Positions 7,649-15,305 of a stretch of DNA of 30,881 nt are shown here, piece by piece; positions within the stretch are counted from its first letter, which is position 1, and each line of letters starts with the position of its first letter. Source of the stretch: JBGVMW01 sp045122835 (GTDB taxonomy: Bacteria > Bacillota > Clostridia > Lachnospirales > Lachnospiraceae). The DNA is taken from contig JBGVIB010000094.1 of the NCBI GenBank assembly GCA_045122835.1, positions 1 to 30,881 of the forward strand. The letters are read 5' to 3'. The notes under the pieces are model-generated. The model did no database searches, was not told the origin of the DNA, and saw nothing but the letters and a program-made list of their open reading frames with translations. Both the position numbers and the translations under genes were made by a program.

Positions 7649-9859
7649 ATGAAGAAAATAAGAGCAAGCTTGCTATATGTGATGCTCACTTGTTTGTTAG
7701 TATGTATATGGCAGGGAAAAAGCGTAGCAGTTTGGGCAGAAGAACAGAAGCAGGCAAACATATATATAAATAATACATATGGGCAAGGGTATATTGTATT
7801 AGATAATTATTATCCAAATCCATCTAAGGCGCCAGATTGGGAAACGAATGTGAATCGTAGCAAGATTTCCAGCAGCATTACCACGTATGGAAGGGTAGCA
7901 ACGGTTACATTGACCAATTCGAATCCATCTGTGTTACAGTTCGCTGCAGATACTACCACTGTTGCCATACCTGCTGGGGAGAGTTGGAAGTATATAGATT
8001 GGGATTGTCAAATATGCGGTGTAGGTGCCACCACAGTTACAGTGAGCTGTGAGGATGTTACTCGTACAGTGAATGTATTTGTAAAGCCGGATGGTACAGA
8101 GATCACAGATATTAAGCAGACTGGTGCAAATGAGCTTACATTGCAGTGGGAAAAAGTAACAGGTGTTACAGGTTACAGGATTCTTCGTTATCCACAAAAA
8201 GCACAAGATAAGTTAGAAGTAGTGGCAGATATAAAGGGAGATTCTGTGACGTCTGCAACGATATATGTACCTCATGATGTAGCGTATCAATACGGAGTAC
8301 AAACCTATGTGTCTTTGGGAGATACAATGGTAAAAGGGGAAGATGATGGCTGGGTGGATTATACCTCCTATACTGCCTGTAAAATGGCACCGGAGTTAGA
8401 ATCTTTACAGGTGAAGGGAAGCACATTCCATTTACAGTGGAAACAGATTCTGGGAGTGCTCGGTTACCGGATTTATCGAAGTACTGATGAAAATGGAAAC
8501 TATACCTGCATTAAAAAAGTGGATGCAAGTGTGAATACATTTTCAGAAAAAAGAAATAAAGGTGTGACTTATTATTATCGCATAAAAGCGTTGTATGATG
8601 ATGGGGAAGGTGCTGCTTCCAATTCCTTAGCTGGTTTTATTCCAATTTCAGGTAAGGCGCGATCAAAGCAGATTTCCAAGATAAAATATAGTAATATTAC
8701 AGGTTATTATGTAGCAAATGGAAAATTTTATGCAGTTGCTGTGCAAGATAGGAAGTTAAACATTTACGCCTTTGATTCCAAAATGAATTATAAAAGCAAA
8801 AAGACAGTAAAGCTAGGAACATATGACACCTATGGTGGTTTTTATGCTGGAATTGATGGCAATTTCTATGTGGCAGTGGGTTACAATAATTATAAGGAAC
8901 AGGATAAGAAGACTGTCATTAAAGTTATGCAGTATGATAGTAAGTGGAAATTAAAAAAGACGGCTAATATAAAAGGAAGTGCAACAAATGCATTCAAAGG
9001 AATTTATCAGCCATTTGCGTATGGCTCCTGTCGGATGGACATGAATGGTTCGCTTCTTTACATTCATACAGCAAGAACGATGTATGTGCATGATGATGGA
9101 CTGCACCACCAGTCGAATATTACTTTTGCAATTGACACAAAGACCATGAAATGGGATGACACAGACGATTCCTATGTCAGCCATTCATTTGACCAGTATG
9201 TTAAATTTAAGGACAATTCTCTTTATCTGACAAATCATGGAGATGCATACCCTAGAAGTATTTGTCTAACGAGTATAACAAATTATGGAACAAAGGAAGA
9301 AACATCTTCAAATACAGACGCATTTAAATTATTAGGCGAAATCGGTGAGAATTATACTGGTGCAAGCGTTGGTGGCATGGAGGTTGGCAAGGATAATGTT
9401 CTTATTTGTGGAACAGCACAACCACATAAGTATAAGGTGAAAGGTGTTACCGGATATGGCAGTGTGAAAACGAAAAATGGAAAATATGTTACGTTGAAGC
9501 ATAATGTATATCTGGCAGTGATTAACCGGGAGACAGGCAAGTGTAAACGCATCTGGCTGACTCAAAATAATCCAAAGACTACCAATGTGAGGATTAATGA
9601 TACCAAAATGGTGAAACTATCCGATGACCGATTTGCCATTCTGTATCAGTCTACCGTTGGTGAAAAGAATACATTGAATTATGTTGTAGTAGATAATACC
9701 GGTAAGAAGATATATAGTAAAAAATATTCCGGATATATCATGGATAATTCGGCTCAGCCGATATTGTATAATGGCTACATTCAGTGGGCATCATCCGTGT
9801 ATAATGAAAAGAAAATGGGTTATGTAATGATGATGTATCGCATACCAGCGACCTATTAA
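7649..9859 (+). CDS. Large secreted protein with fibronectin type III domains
   Basis: Predicted exported protein of 736 residues. The signal peptide spans about residues 1-31 (cleavage near VWA-EE). An N-terminal Ig-like segment up to about residue 142 ends in TRTVNVFVKPDGT. Two fibronectin-III-like domains follow, about 144-245 (ELTLQWEKVTGVTGYRILRY) and 250-335 (TFHLQWKQILGVLGYRIYRS, then YYYRIKALYDDGEG). The remaining ~400 residues alternate aromatic-rich strands (GGFYAGIDGNFYVAVGYNNY, FKDNSLYLTNHG, VGKDNVLICGTA), suggesting a beta-propeller-like body. No enzyme motif, LPxTG sorting signal or membrane anchor was seen, so release into the medium or non-covalent attachment is likely. The ATG at 7649 follows AGAGGGGAAAG; the upstream TTG at 7625 is rejected. 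Function unknown. Confidence 0.85.
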   Translation: MKKIRASLLYVMLTCLLVCIWQGKSVAVWAEEQKQANIYINNTYGQGYIVLDNYYPNPSKAPDWETNVNRSKISSSITTYGRVATVTLTNSNPSVLQFAADTTTVAIPAGESWKYIDWDCQICGVGATTVTVSCEDVTRTVNVFVKPDGTEITDIKQTGANELTLQWEKVTGVTGYRILRYPQKAQDKLEVVADIKGDSVTSATIYVPHDVAYQYGVQTYVSLGDTMVKGEDDGWVDYTSYTACKMAPELESLQVKGSTFHLQWKQILGVLGYRIYRSTDENGNYTCIKKVDASVNTFSEKRNKGVTYYYRIKALYDDGEGAASNSLAGFIPISGKARSKQISKIKYSNITGYYVANGKFYAVAVQDRKLNIYAFDSKMNYKSKKTVKLGTYDTYGGFYAGIDGNFYVAVGYNNYKEQDKKTVIKVMQYDSKWKLKKTANIKGSATNAFKGIYQPFAYGSCRMDMNGSLLYIHTARTMYVHDDGLHHQSNITFAIDTKTMKWDDTDDSYVSHSFDQYVKFKDNSLYLTNHGDAYPRSICLTSITNYGTKEETSSNTDAFKLLGEIGENYTGASVGGMEVGKDNVLICGTAQPHKYKVKGVTGYGSVKTKNGKYVTLKHNVYLAVINRETGKCKRIWLTQNNPKTTNVRINDTKMVKLSDDRFAILYQSTVGEKNTLNYVVVDNTGKKIYSKKYSGYIMDNSAQPILYNGYIQWASSVYNEKKMGYVMMMYRIPATY

Positions 9860-9865
9860 TATATT

Positions 9866-9959
9866 GTAACTGTTCCATATCCTAGTGTAGTGTGTACTAG
9901 TAATATGGTTGCTTGTATATATTGTGAGCAGCTATATTATCAGAGAATGGAGCAGTTAC
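9866..9959. repeat. 94-bp inverted-repeat element (GTAACTGTTC type)
   Basis: GTAACTGTTCCAT (9866-9878) pairs with ATGGAGCAGTTAC (9947-9959) with one G-T position. Inside, ATATGGTTGCT (9903-9913) can pair with AGCAGCTATAT (9926-9936) using wobbles. The right end runs into TTTTTATA, so the element could also end transcription of the gene stopping 6 bases before it. The ends resemble the GTAACTATTC repeat family found elsewhere in the window. Confidence 0.6.
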
Positions 9960-10045
9960 TTTTTATATACTATGAAAATTAAATGATTTATTATATAAAA
10001 TAAGTGCTGACAATTAGGAAAATTAGACACATATAAGGAGGCTGT

Positions 10046-10714
10046 ATGGCGAAGAAGAAAATTTACGCGGTAAGAAAGGGAAAAACAACTGGCATATTTG
10101 AGAGTTGGAATGACTGCAAAGCTTCTGTTGATGGATATCCGGGGGCGGAATTTAGAGGTTTCTTTACGATGGAGGAAGCAAAGGAGTATCTCGGGGAAAG
10201 CACTGCAGGGGTGAGTGTGGCAGAGAAAAATACAGTGCAAGGCTTGCCGGATCAGGTGGTTGCTTATGTGGATGGTAGCTTTGATGTGAAAATCGGCAGA
10301 TATTCATTTGGGTGCATTTTACTTTTGCCGGATGGTCAGATTATTCGTGAGTCCGGTAATGGAGACAAACCGGAATCGGTGGCGTTGCGCAATGTTACCG
10401 GCGAAATGTTAGGTGCTATGTTTGCTGTCCAGTGGTGTGTGAAAAATGGATATTCCGCAGTAAAAATCTGCTACGACTATGCAGGTATTGAAATGTGGGC
10501 AACGAATGGATGGAAGGCAAAAAATGAGTTGACAAAGAAATATGCGGAGTATATGCAGGCGAATGGGAAGCGGATTGCGATTTCTTTTCAGAAGATAGCA
10601 TCGCATACGGGAGATTATTATAATGAGGAAGCAGATAAGCTGGCGAAGGCAGCTTTGACGGAGGCGAATGGGATTCCGGAGGTGAAGGTGATAGAACGGG
10701 GAGAAAAATGTTAG
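10046..10714 (+). CDS. Ribonuclease H (viroplasmin N-domain plus RNase HI domain)
   Basis: Cytoplasmic endonuclease cleaving RNA in RNA-DNA hybrids. The N-terminal ~50 residues (KKIYAVRKGKTTGIFESW, then GAEFRGFFTMEEAKEYL) form a caulimovirus-viroplasmin/RNase H1-N type hybrid-binding domain. The catalytic domain follows with acidic residues Asp76 (YVDGSF), Glu120 (GEMLGA), Asp144 (CYDYAG) and Asp197 (EEADKLAKAA), plus His187 in the flexible loop. The 222-residue length is typical for this subtype. AAGGAGG sits just before the ATG. It appears to be a single-gene unit after the 94-bp repeat. Confidence 0.93.
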   Translation: MAKKKIYAVRKGKTTGIFESWNDCKASVDGYPGAEFRGFFTMEEAKEYLGESTAGVSVAEKNTVQGLPDQVVAYVDGSFDVKIGRYSFGCILLLPDGQIIRESGNGDKPESVALRNVTGEMLGAMFAVQWCVKNGYSAVKICYDYAGIEMWATNGWKAKNELTKKYAEYMQANGKRIAISFQKIASHTGDYYNEEADKLAKAALTEANGIPEVKVIERGEKC

Positions 10715-10960
10715 TTTTCTATTTTCCTGATTGCACATGATAAAAATATTCTGCGTGAATGGTATAGTTATTTACGAAACGATGTACCAGTTTGTTCTTA
10801 AGAATGTATGCATGGTGTCTTGATAAATATCTGTTTGTGGTGTAAAATGAAAAAGAAATATTCATGCTATAGTTTGGGGAATAGTTCAGGCTGAAATCAA
10901 GCAAATAGCTGCATTCGCAGTTATAGTTTCAACGAGTGAACCTTGACAATTTAATAAGGC

Positions 10961-10989
10961 TTTACACCTGAAAATGATTATGATAGTAT
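10961..10989 (+). promoter_or_regulatory. Promoter for the small coiled-coil gene
   Basis: TTTACA (10961-10966), a 17-base spacer and TAGTAT (10984-10989) lie just upstream of an AAAGGAGAG ribosome site. An overlapping TTGACA at 10943 has no good partner. Confidence 0.5.
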
Positions 10990-11012
10990 AAGGAAAAAGG
11001 AGAGTGGATGTT

Positions 11013-11282
11013 ATGACAGATAACGAAATTTTACTGGCATTATCGAATATGCTTGAACCTATCCGAAATGATCTTCAAGACATTAAAGGCAGAGTCAAGA
11101 AAATTGAATTGGCACAGGAAAATGTGATTTTACCACGATTACAGAACATCGAATCCTGCTACACTTCAACTTACGATAGATACAAAGACAATGTGGAAGA
11201 TTATGAAACAATGAAGCAGGATATATCCATACTCAAAAAAGTAGTAACAGAACATAGCGAAAAGCTCCAAAGAATCTCATAA
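11013..11282 (+). CDS. Small coiled-coil protein, unknown function
   Basis: An 89-residue hydrophilic protein with heptad-like spacing through most of its length (LLALSNMLEPIRNDLQDIK, VKKIELAQENVILPRLQNIE, then ISILKKVVTEHSEKLQRI). It has no signal peptide, membrane segment or catalytic motif. The ATG at 11013 is preferred over the GTG at 11004, which overlaps the ribosome site AAAGGAGAG. A promoter lies upstream and a clean terminator downstream, so it is monocistronic and probably real. The family is not recognised; a scaffold or tail-fibre-like segment would be guesses. Confidence 0.75.
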   Translation: MTDNEILLALSNMLEPIRNDLQDIKGRVKKIELAQENVILPRLQNIESCYTSTYDRYKDNVEDYETMKQDISILKKVVTEHSEKLQRIS

Positions 11283-11305
11283 CAGCAAAACATAGATGAA
11301 CAATA

Positions 11306-11350
11306 AAAAGGTGTAAAGTCTTATTAAGCTACTAAGACTTTACACCTTTT
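11306..11350 (+). terminator. Rho-independent terminator
   Basis: An 18-bp perfect stem (11306-11323 with 11333-11350) around a 9-base loop, with four A at the start and four T at the end, follows the small coiled-coil gene by 24 bases. Confidence 0.9.
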
Positions 11351-11363
11351 GTATTGATATTAC

Positions 11364-11394
11364 TTAACTATTCAGGATATGACTGTGCTGAACT
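11364..11394. repeat. Half-copy of the TAACTATTCAG repeat
   Basis: From TAACTATTCAG the match continues through GATATGACTGTGCTGAACT, nearly identical to the left half of the 109-bp element at 11853. No right-hand end was found nearby. Confidence 0.6.
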
Positions 11395-11423
11395 TTTAAA
11401 TAAATGGACAAACGCCACTAGTC

Positions 11424-11452
11424 TTGACAAATACCTACTGGGGGTATAAAAT
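11424..11452 (+). promoter_or_regulatory. csoR-copA promoter with CsoR operator 1 in the spacer
   Basis: TTGACA (11424-11429), a 17-base spacer and TAAAAT (11447-11452). The spacer is almost entirely filled by the operator ATACCTACTGGGGGTAT (11431-11447), the G/C-tract dyad typical of CsoR sites. A bound repressor would directly exclude RNA polymerase. Confidence 0.85.
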
Positions 11453-11465
11453 GTAAAAGAATAAA

Positions 11466-11482
11466 ATACCTATAGGGGGTAT
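11466..11482 (+). promoter_or_regulatory. CsoR operator 2
   Basis: ATACCTATAGGGGGTAT repeats operator 1 with two changes and lies 18 bases further on, just downstream of the expected transcription start and ahead of the csoR ribosome site. Confidence 0.8.
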
Positions 11483-11496
11483 ATAAGGAGGCACCT

Positions 11497-11823
11497 ATGA
11501 AGCAAAAGGAATCAGAACCATCACAAGTAGTAGGATGTGCTTGCAGACATAAATCCACACCAAGAAGTGAGGAGACAGCAAAACAGCTCCAGAACCGTTT
11601 AAATCGCATGATAGGTCAGATGAACGGCATTGGAAAAATGCTAGAGGATAATCGGTATTGTGGAGATATCCTTACCCAGATAGCTGCGGTAGAAAGTGCC
11701 CTGCAGTCCTTCGGATATCTTATTTTAAAGGAGCACATGGACACTTGTGTAGTAGAGGAGATACAAAAGGGAAATACTGAGATTATGGAAGAAGCGGTTG
11801 AGCTTATGAAGAAGCTGAAGTAA
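11497..11823 (+). CDS. csoR: Copper-sensing repressor CsoR
   Basis: All-helical DNA-binding repressor of 108 residues that releases its operator when Cu(I) binds. The three Cu(I) ligands of the family appear with the correct spacing: Cys55 (NRYCGDIL), His80 and Cys84 (KEHMDTC). The signature NRLNRMIGQMNGIGKMLE lies before them. The N-terminus carries an extra GCACRHKS cluster (Cys14, Cys16), which could be an additional metal contact but is not a core family feature. The ribosome site ATAAGGAGG precedes the ATG. Two operators overlap its promoter and copA follows, so it represses its own operon. The Cys-His-Cys set fits copper better than the nickel sensors or formaldehyde sensors of the same fold. 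Confidence 0.94.
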   Translation: MKQKESEPSQVVGCACRHKSTPRSEETAKQLQNRLNRMIGQMNGIGKMLEDNRYCGDILTQIAAVESALQSFGYLILKEHMDTCVVEEIQKGNTEIMEEAVELMKKLK

Positions 11824-11852
11824 CTCTTATTATGCAGTACAATAGAAAATAA

Positions 11853-11961
11853 GTAACTATTCAGGACATGACTGTGCTGAACTGCACGGCCCGTATGAAA
11901 TCGTAGTGGTGACATGCAATTCATAATAATATTGGTAAGCTACGAAGGTACTGAATAGTTA
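11853..11961. repeat. 109-bp terminal-inverted-repeat element inside the copper operon
   Basis: Left end GTAACTATTCAG (11853-11864) and right end CTGAATAGTTAG (11950-11961) are inverted repeats matching at 11 of 12 bases. Inside the left end lies ACATGACTGTGCTGAAC, which recurs at 11364 and 30408. The right end (TACTGAATAGTTA) recurs in the 27-bp copies. The element has no coding capacity and occupies most of the 172-bp gap between csoR and copA, where its folding could affect readthrough. Confidence 0.7.
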
Positions 11962-11995
11962 GGAAAATAAAAGTAACACAGGGAGTGAGTATGTT

Positions 11996-14596
11996 ATGAA
12001 GGAAGAAAAATATCAAATCACCGGCATGACATGTGCCGCCTGTCAGGCGAATATCACGCGTGCCGTAAAGAAAATAGAAGGTGTAAGTGAAGTAAATGTG
12101 AATCTGCTGTCTGGTCAGATGCAGGTTGCCTATGAGGAAACACAGACAAATGACGAAACAATTATGAATGCTGTACAAGCCATTGGATATGGTGTATATA
12201 TGCAGCAACAGGCGGCAGAAGCAGGAAGTAATTTCCGCACTGAATGGGAGTCCAGACAAAGCCGTGCAGAGGAGGAGCGAAAAGCAATGGGACATCGTTT
12301 GTTCTATTCGGTGCTTCTGTTGATTCCTCTTATGTATATTGCCATGGGACCAATGATAGGCTTGCCAACATTTCCTATATTGGAAGGAATGGAAAATGCT
12401 TTGATTTTAGCACTGACACAGTTGTTTCTGACATTGCCGATTCTCATGTTGAACAAACATTTTTATGAATCAGGCATAAAGGCACTCATAAAAAGGGTGC
12501 CAAATATGGATTCTCTTGTGGCAATGGGTTCTTTGGCAGCATTGCTGTATGGCATATTTTCCATTTACCGAATGGCGTATGGCTTTGGTCACAACGATAT
12601 GGAAGTGGTTCATGAGTATGCTCATGCTTTATATTTTGAATCCGCAGCTATGATTGTCACGCTGGTGACTGTAGGAAAATATTTAGAAGCGAAGTCAAAG
12701 GCAAAGACCTCCGATGCATTAGGAAAGCTAGTCAATCTGGCACCAAAGACAGCCTCGGTTATTCGGGATGGCAGGGAGCAGACCATTCCGGCAGAGCAGG
12801 TAGTTATGGGGGATATTGTTGTCATTCGTCCCGGTGAGCGCATACCCGTGGATGGTATTGTGACAGAAGGCTATGGATATGTAGATCAGTCAGCCATTAC
12901 CGGAGAAAGTGTTCCAGTGGAAAAACATTGTGGTGACTCGGTGATTTCGGCATCTATGAATAAAAATGGAAGCTTTCATTTTCAGGCTTCCAAGGTGGGA
13001 AATGATACTACTTTGGCTCAGATTATCCGACTGGTGGATGAAGCCGGCAATACAAAAGCGCCAATCGCCCGTTTGGCAGATAAGGTCAGCAGTGTATTTG
13101 TGCCTGTAGTTATTGGGATTGCGCTACTCACAGCCTTTGTCTGGCTCCTTGCAGGCGAAAGCTTTGAAATTGCATTGACAAATGCCATTTCTGTACTAGT
13201 GATTTCCTGCCCATGTGCATTGGGACTGGCTACACCAGTTGCCATTATGGTAGGAACGGGAAAAGCAGCGGAGTACGGAATTTTAATTAAATCCGCAGAA
13301 AGTTTAGAAACACTCCACTGCATTGATACGATTGTCCTCGACAAGACGGGAACTATCACTTCCGGTCATCCATCTGTTACTGATATTTATGTGGCAGATG
13401 GCAATATGGATGCACGTACATTTTTAGCAGAGGCAGCAGCGGTGGAACTGGGAAGTGAGCATCCTCTCGCCATGGCGATTGTGGAAAAAGCAAAGGCAGA
13501 GGGCGTTGTTATTCCAACGGTAGAAACATTTGAAGCGATTTCAGGCAGAGGCATTCGTGGAACATTGCAGGGAGCAAAATATGTAGCAGGTAATTTTGCC
13601 TTTATACAGGAAAATCAGAAGTTGACAAAAGAGGTGGAAGCAATCCTTCAAAAAGAAATCCATCGTTTGGCACAGGAAGGAAAGACACCATTATTATTTT
13701 TCAAAAATGGAGCATTTGCAGGAATCATCGCAGTGGCAGATACGGTACGTTCAGACAGCAGTGCAGCTATAGAGAAATTAAAGGAATCCGGAATCCATGT
13801 AGTCATGCTGACCGGTGATAATCAGGTCACAGCAGAAGCCATCAGGCAGGAAGTGGGAATTGAACAAGTGATAGCAGATGTGCTGCCAACCGAAAAAGAA
13901 GCCTGCATACGGAAGCTTCAGGAGGAAGGACACAAGGTGGCAATGGTGGGCGATGGCATCAATGATGCACCGGCACTGACAAGAGCCGATGTGGGAATTG
14001 CCATAGGAGCCGGAATGGATATTGCGGTGGATTCCGCAGATGTGGTACTAATGAAGGATTCTCTGTATGATGTGGTAACTGCTATTCAGTTGAGCCACTC
14101 CGTCATCCGCAATATCCGCATGAATTTGTTCTGGGCATTCTTTTATAATACATTAGGAATCCCAGTGGCAGCAGGTGTGCTTTACCCAATCTGGGGCATT
14201 CGTTTAAGCCCAATGATAGGCTCTGCGGCAATGAGTGCCAGCTCGGTATGTGTGGTGCTAAATGCCTTGCGCCTCCGTTTCTTTAAAGGAGACCAGCCAG
14301 TAGCAAGCACGGTTCCGGTTGAACCAACCGTTGAAAATAAAGAACAAACGAACAAGGAAGAACAGAAAGGAAAGGATACTATGAAAAAAGTAATGATTGT
14401 AGAGGGAATGGCATGTGGACATTGCAAAGCTAATGTAGAGAAAGCTCTCATGGGAGTGGATGGTGCAGCTGAGGCAGTGGTAGATTTAGATAAGAAGGAG
14501 GTATTGGTTACATTGTCCAAGGAAGTGTCTGATGAAGCACTGACAAAGGTGGTAACGGATGCTGGTTACACCGTGATTAGCTGTACAACTGTGTAA
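11996..14596 (+). CDS. copA: Cu(I)-exporting P1B-type ATPase with fused CopZ-like C-terminal domain
   Basis: Membrane copper exporter of 866 residues. The N-terminal metal-binding domain carries GMTCAACQANI (CAAC at 13-16). The membrane Cu site is the CPC motif in ISCPCALGLATP (about 405). Other P-type motifs are TGES, phosphorylation site DKTGTITSG (about 448), SEHPLAMAI and GDGINDAPALTRADVGIAIG. After the last membrane pair a charged linker of about 35 residues (about 762-795) leads to a second metal-binding domain, residues 796-866, with GMACGHCKANV. That tail looks exactly like a stand-alone CopZ chaperone, including a Met at its first residue. The ribosome site AGGGAGTGAG precedes the ATG. 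It forms an operon with csoR. Confidence 0.96.
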   Translation: MKEEKYQITGMTCAACQANITRAVKKIEGVSEVNVNLLSGQMQVAYEETQTNDETIMNAVQAIGYGVYMQQQAAEAGSNFRTEWESRQSRAEEERKAMGHRLFYSVLLLIPLMYIAMGPMIGLPTFPILEGMENALILALTQLFLTLPILMLNKHFYESGIKALIKRVPNMDSLVAMGSLAALLYGIFSIYRMAYGFGHNDMEVVHEYAHALYFESAAMIVTLVTVGKYLEAKSKAKTSDALGKLVNLAPKTASVIRDGREQTIPAEQVVMGDIVVIRPGERIPVDGIVTEGYGYVDQSAITGESVPVEKHCGDSVISASMNKNGSFHFQASKVGNDTTLAQIIRLVDEAGNTKAPIARLADKVSSVFVPVVIGIALLTAFVWLLAGESFEIALTNAISVLVISCPCALGLATPVAIMVGTGKAAEYGILIKSAESLETLHCIDTIVLDKTGTITSGHPSVTDIYVADGNMDARTFLAEAAAVELGSEHPLAMAIVEKAKAEGVVIPTVETFEAISGRGIRGTLQGAKYVAGNFAFIQENQKLTKEVEAILQKEIHRLAQEGKTPLLFFKNGAFAGIIAVADTVRSDSSAAIEKLKESGIHVVMLTGDNQVTAEAIRQEVGIEQVIADVLPTEKEACIRKLQEEGHKVAMVGDGINDAPALTRADVGIAIGAGMDIAVDSADVVLMKDSLYDVVTAIQLSHSVIRNIRMNLFWAFFYNTLGIPVAAGVLYPIWGIRLSPMIGSAAMSASSVCVVLNALRLRFFKGDQPVASTVPVEPTVENKEQTNKEEQKGKDTMKKVMIVEGMACGHCKANVEKALMGVDGAAEAVVDLDKKEVLVTLSKEVSDEALTKVVTDAGYTVISCTTV
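14381..14596 (+). CDS. Possible internally started CopZ copper chaperone
   Basis: The last 71 codons of copA, in the same frame, start with an ATG that follows AGAAAGGAAAGGA by a normal distance (purine run 14365-14377, ATG at 14381). The product would be MKKVMIVEGMACGHCKANV onward, the size and fold of CopZ, with the Cu(I)-binding CxxC in CGHC. Either this is only a fused domain, the ribosome site being a relic of a former separate gene, or the region still yields a free chaperone as well as the fusion. Sequence alone cannot decide. Confidence 0.45.
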   Translation: MKKVMIVEGMACGHCKANVEKALMGVDGAAEAVVDLDKKEVLVTLSKEVSDEALTKVVTDAGYTVISCTTV

Positions 14597-14618
14597 TTAT
14601 AAATGCGATAATAGATGG

Positions 14619-14663
14619 AAAAATAACGTGGCAGGGAAATGTGGTATCTGCTGCGTTATTTTT
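14619..14663 (+). terminator. Terminator of the copper operon
   Basis: AAAAATAACG (14619-14628) pairs with CGTTATTTTT (14654-14663), and the stem extends inward through GGCAG/CTGCT with wobbles to a ~13-base loop. It lies 22 bases after the copA stop. Confidence 0.8.
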
Positions 14664-14720
14664 ATGGGGGAAAGTCTTGAAATGCTGGATTGTATGTGGA
14701 ATTATGTTGGATACCCGTCC

Positions 14721-14928
14721 GGCTGAGGATGACAGAGAAGCTTGCCCTACGGGACAGGGCTCCAAGGCATAAGTGGTTCTAAGAACGGGTCTTTGTGCGT
14801 AAAACGAAGTGCGAAAAGCACGCGATAGAAGCGTAATTTCGCACTTAACGCACAAAGACGCCGTCCTAAGAACCACTAATGCCTTTCCGAACAGTCCCGT
14901 AGGGCAAGCTTCTCTGCCATCCTCAGCC
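14721..14928 (-). repeat. Long hairpin 1 of the twin element
   Basis: Arms of about 95 bp (14721-14815 and 14834-14928). The outermost 35 bp pair at 34 positions. Read on the minus strand, the 5' arm carries ACTGTTCGGAAAG and TTAGTGGTTCTTAG, while the 3' arm carries CTTAGAACCACTTATGC and CTTGGAGCCCTGTC. The same asymmetric motif pair appears in hairpin 2 on the plus strand. Confidence 0.85.
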
Positions 14929-15083
14929 TACCTTTCCGAATGTTTCAACAATATATGTTTTCTAAATTATCTACATATCAATATGTTGTGTCGGAAAACA
15001 ATTTATCATTTCGTAAGTAGGATTATAACTATAAAATCTTCATCTATCAAAAAACACAAGAATTAGAGGTTTTGTCATGGCTA

Positions 15084-15305
15084 GGCTGAGAGAGGAGGCG
15101 CAGATTGGTAACAGAGACTGTTCGGAAAGATGTTAGTAGTTCTTAGAAATTTTGTTTGTTGCGTTAATCGGGAAAATATGGCAACTAGCGGTTGTCGGCT
15201 TTCCATATTTTCCCGATTTGCTCTTAGCAACAAGCAAAATTCCTTAGAACAACTTACATCTTGGAGCCATGTCTCTGTTACCAATCTGCGTCTCCACTCT
15301 CAGCC
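15084..15305 (+). repeat. Long hairpin 2 of the twin element
   Basis: Arms of about 97-103 bp (15084-15180 and 15203-15305), the outermost 35 bp pairing at 33 positions. The 5' arm has ACTGTTCGGAAAG and TTAGTAGTTCTTAG; the 3' arm has CTTAGAACAACTTACAT and CTTGGAGCCATGTC. The outer stem sequence differs from hairpin 1 at most positions, yet pairing is kept. Confidence 0.85.

Noticed and set aside
10007..10035. Promoter CTGACA-17-CATATA before the RNase H gene
   Set aside because: Transcription would start inside the ribosome site, so it is unlikely to be functional in that form.
14577..15284. Open frames of 67-99 codons (14577-14876 minus, 14809-15066 plus, 15081-15284 minus)
   Set aside because: They run through the arms of the long hairpins, and repeated peptide-like strings are due to the inverted repeats; no ribosome sites.
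14721..15305. Integron attC sites or a CRISPR array
   Set aside because: The hairpins are longer than typical attC sites, no integrase or gene cassette is present, and there are no regularly spaced short repeats. The conserved mismatches are only analogous to attC polarity.
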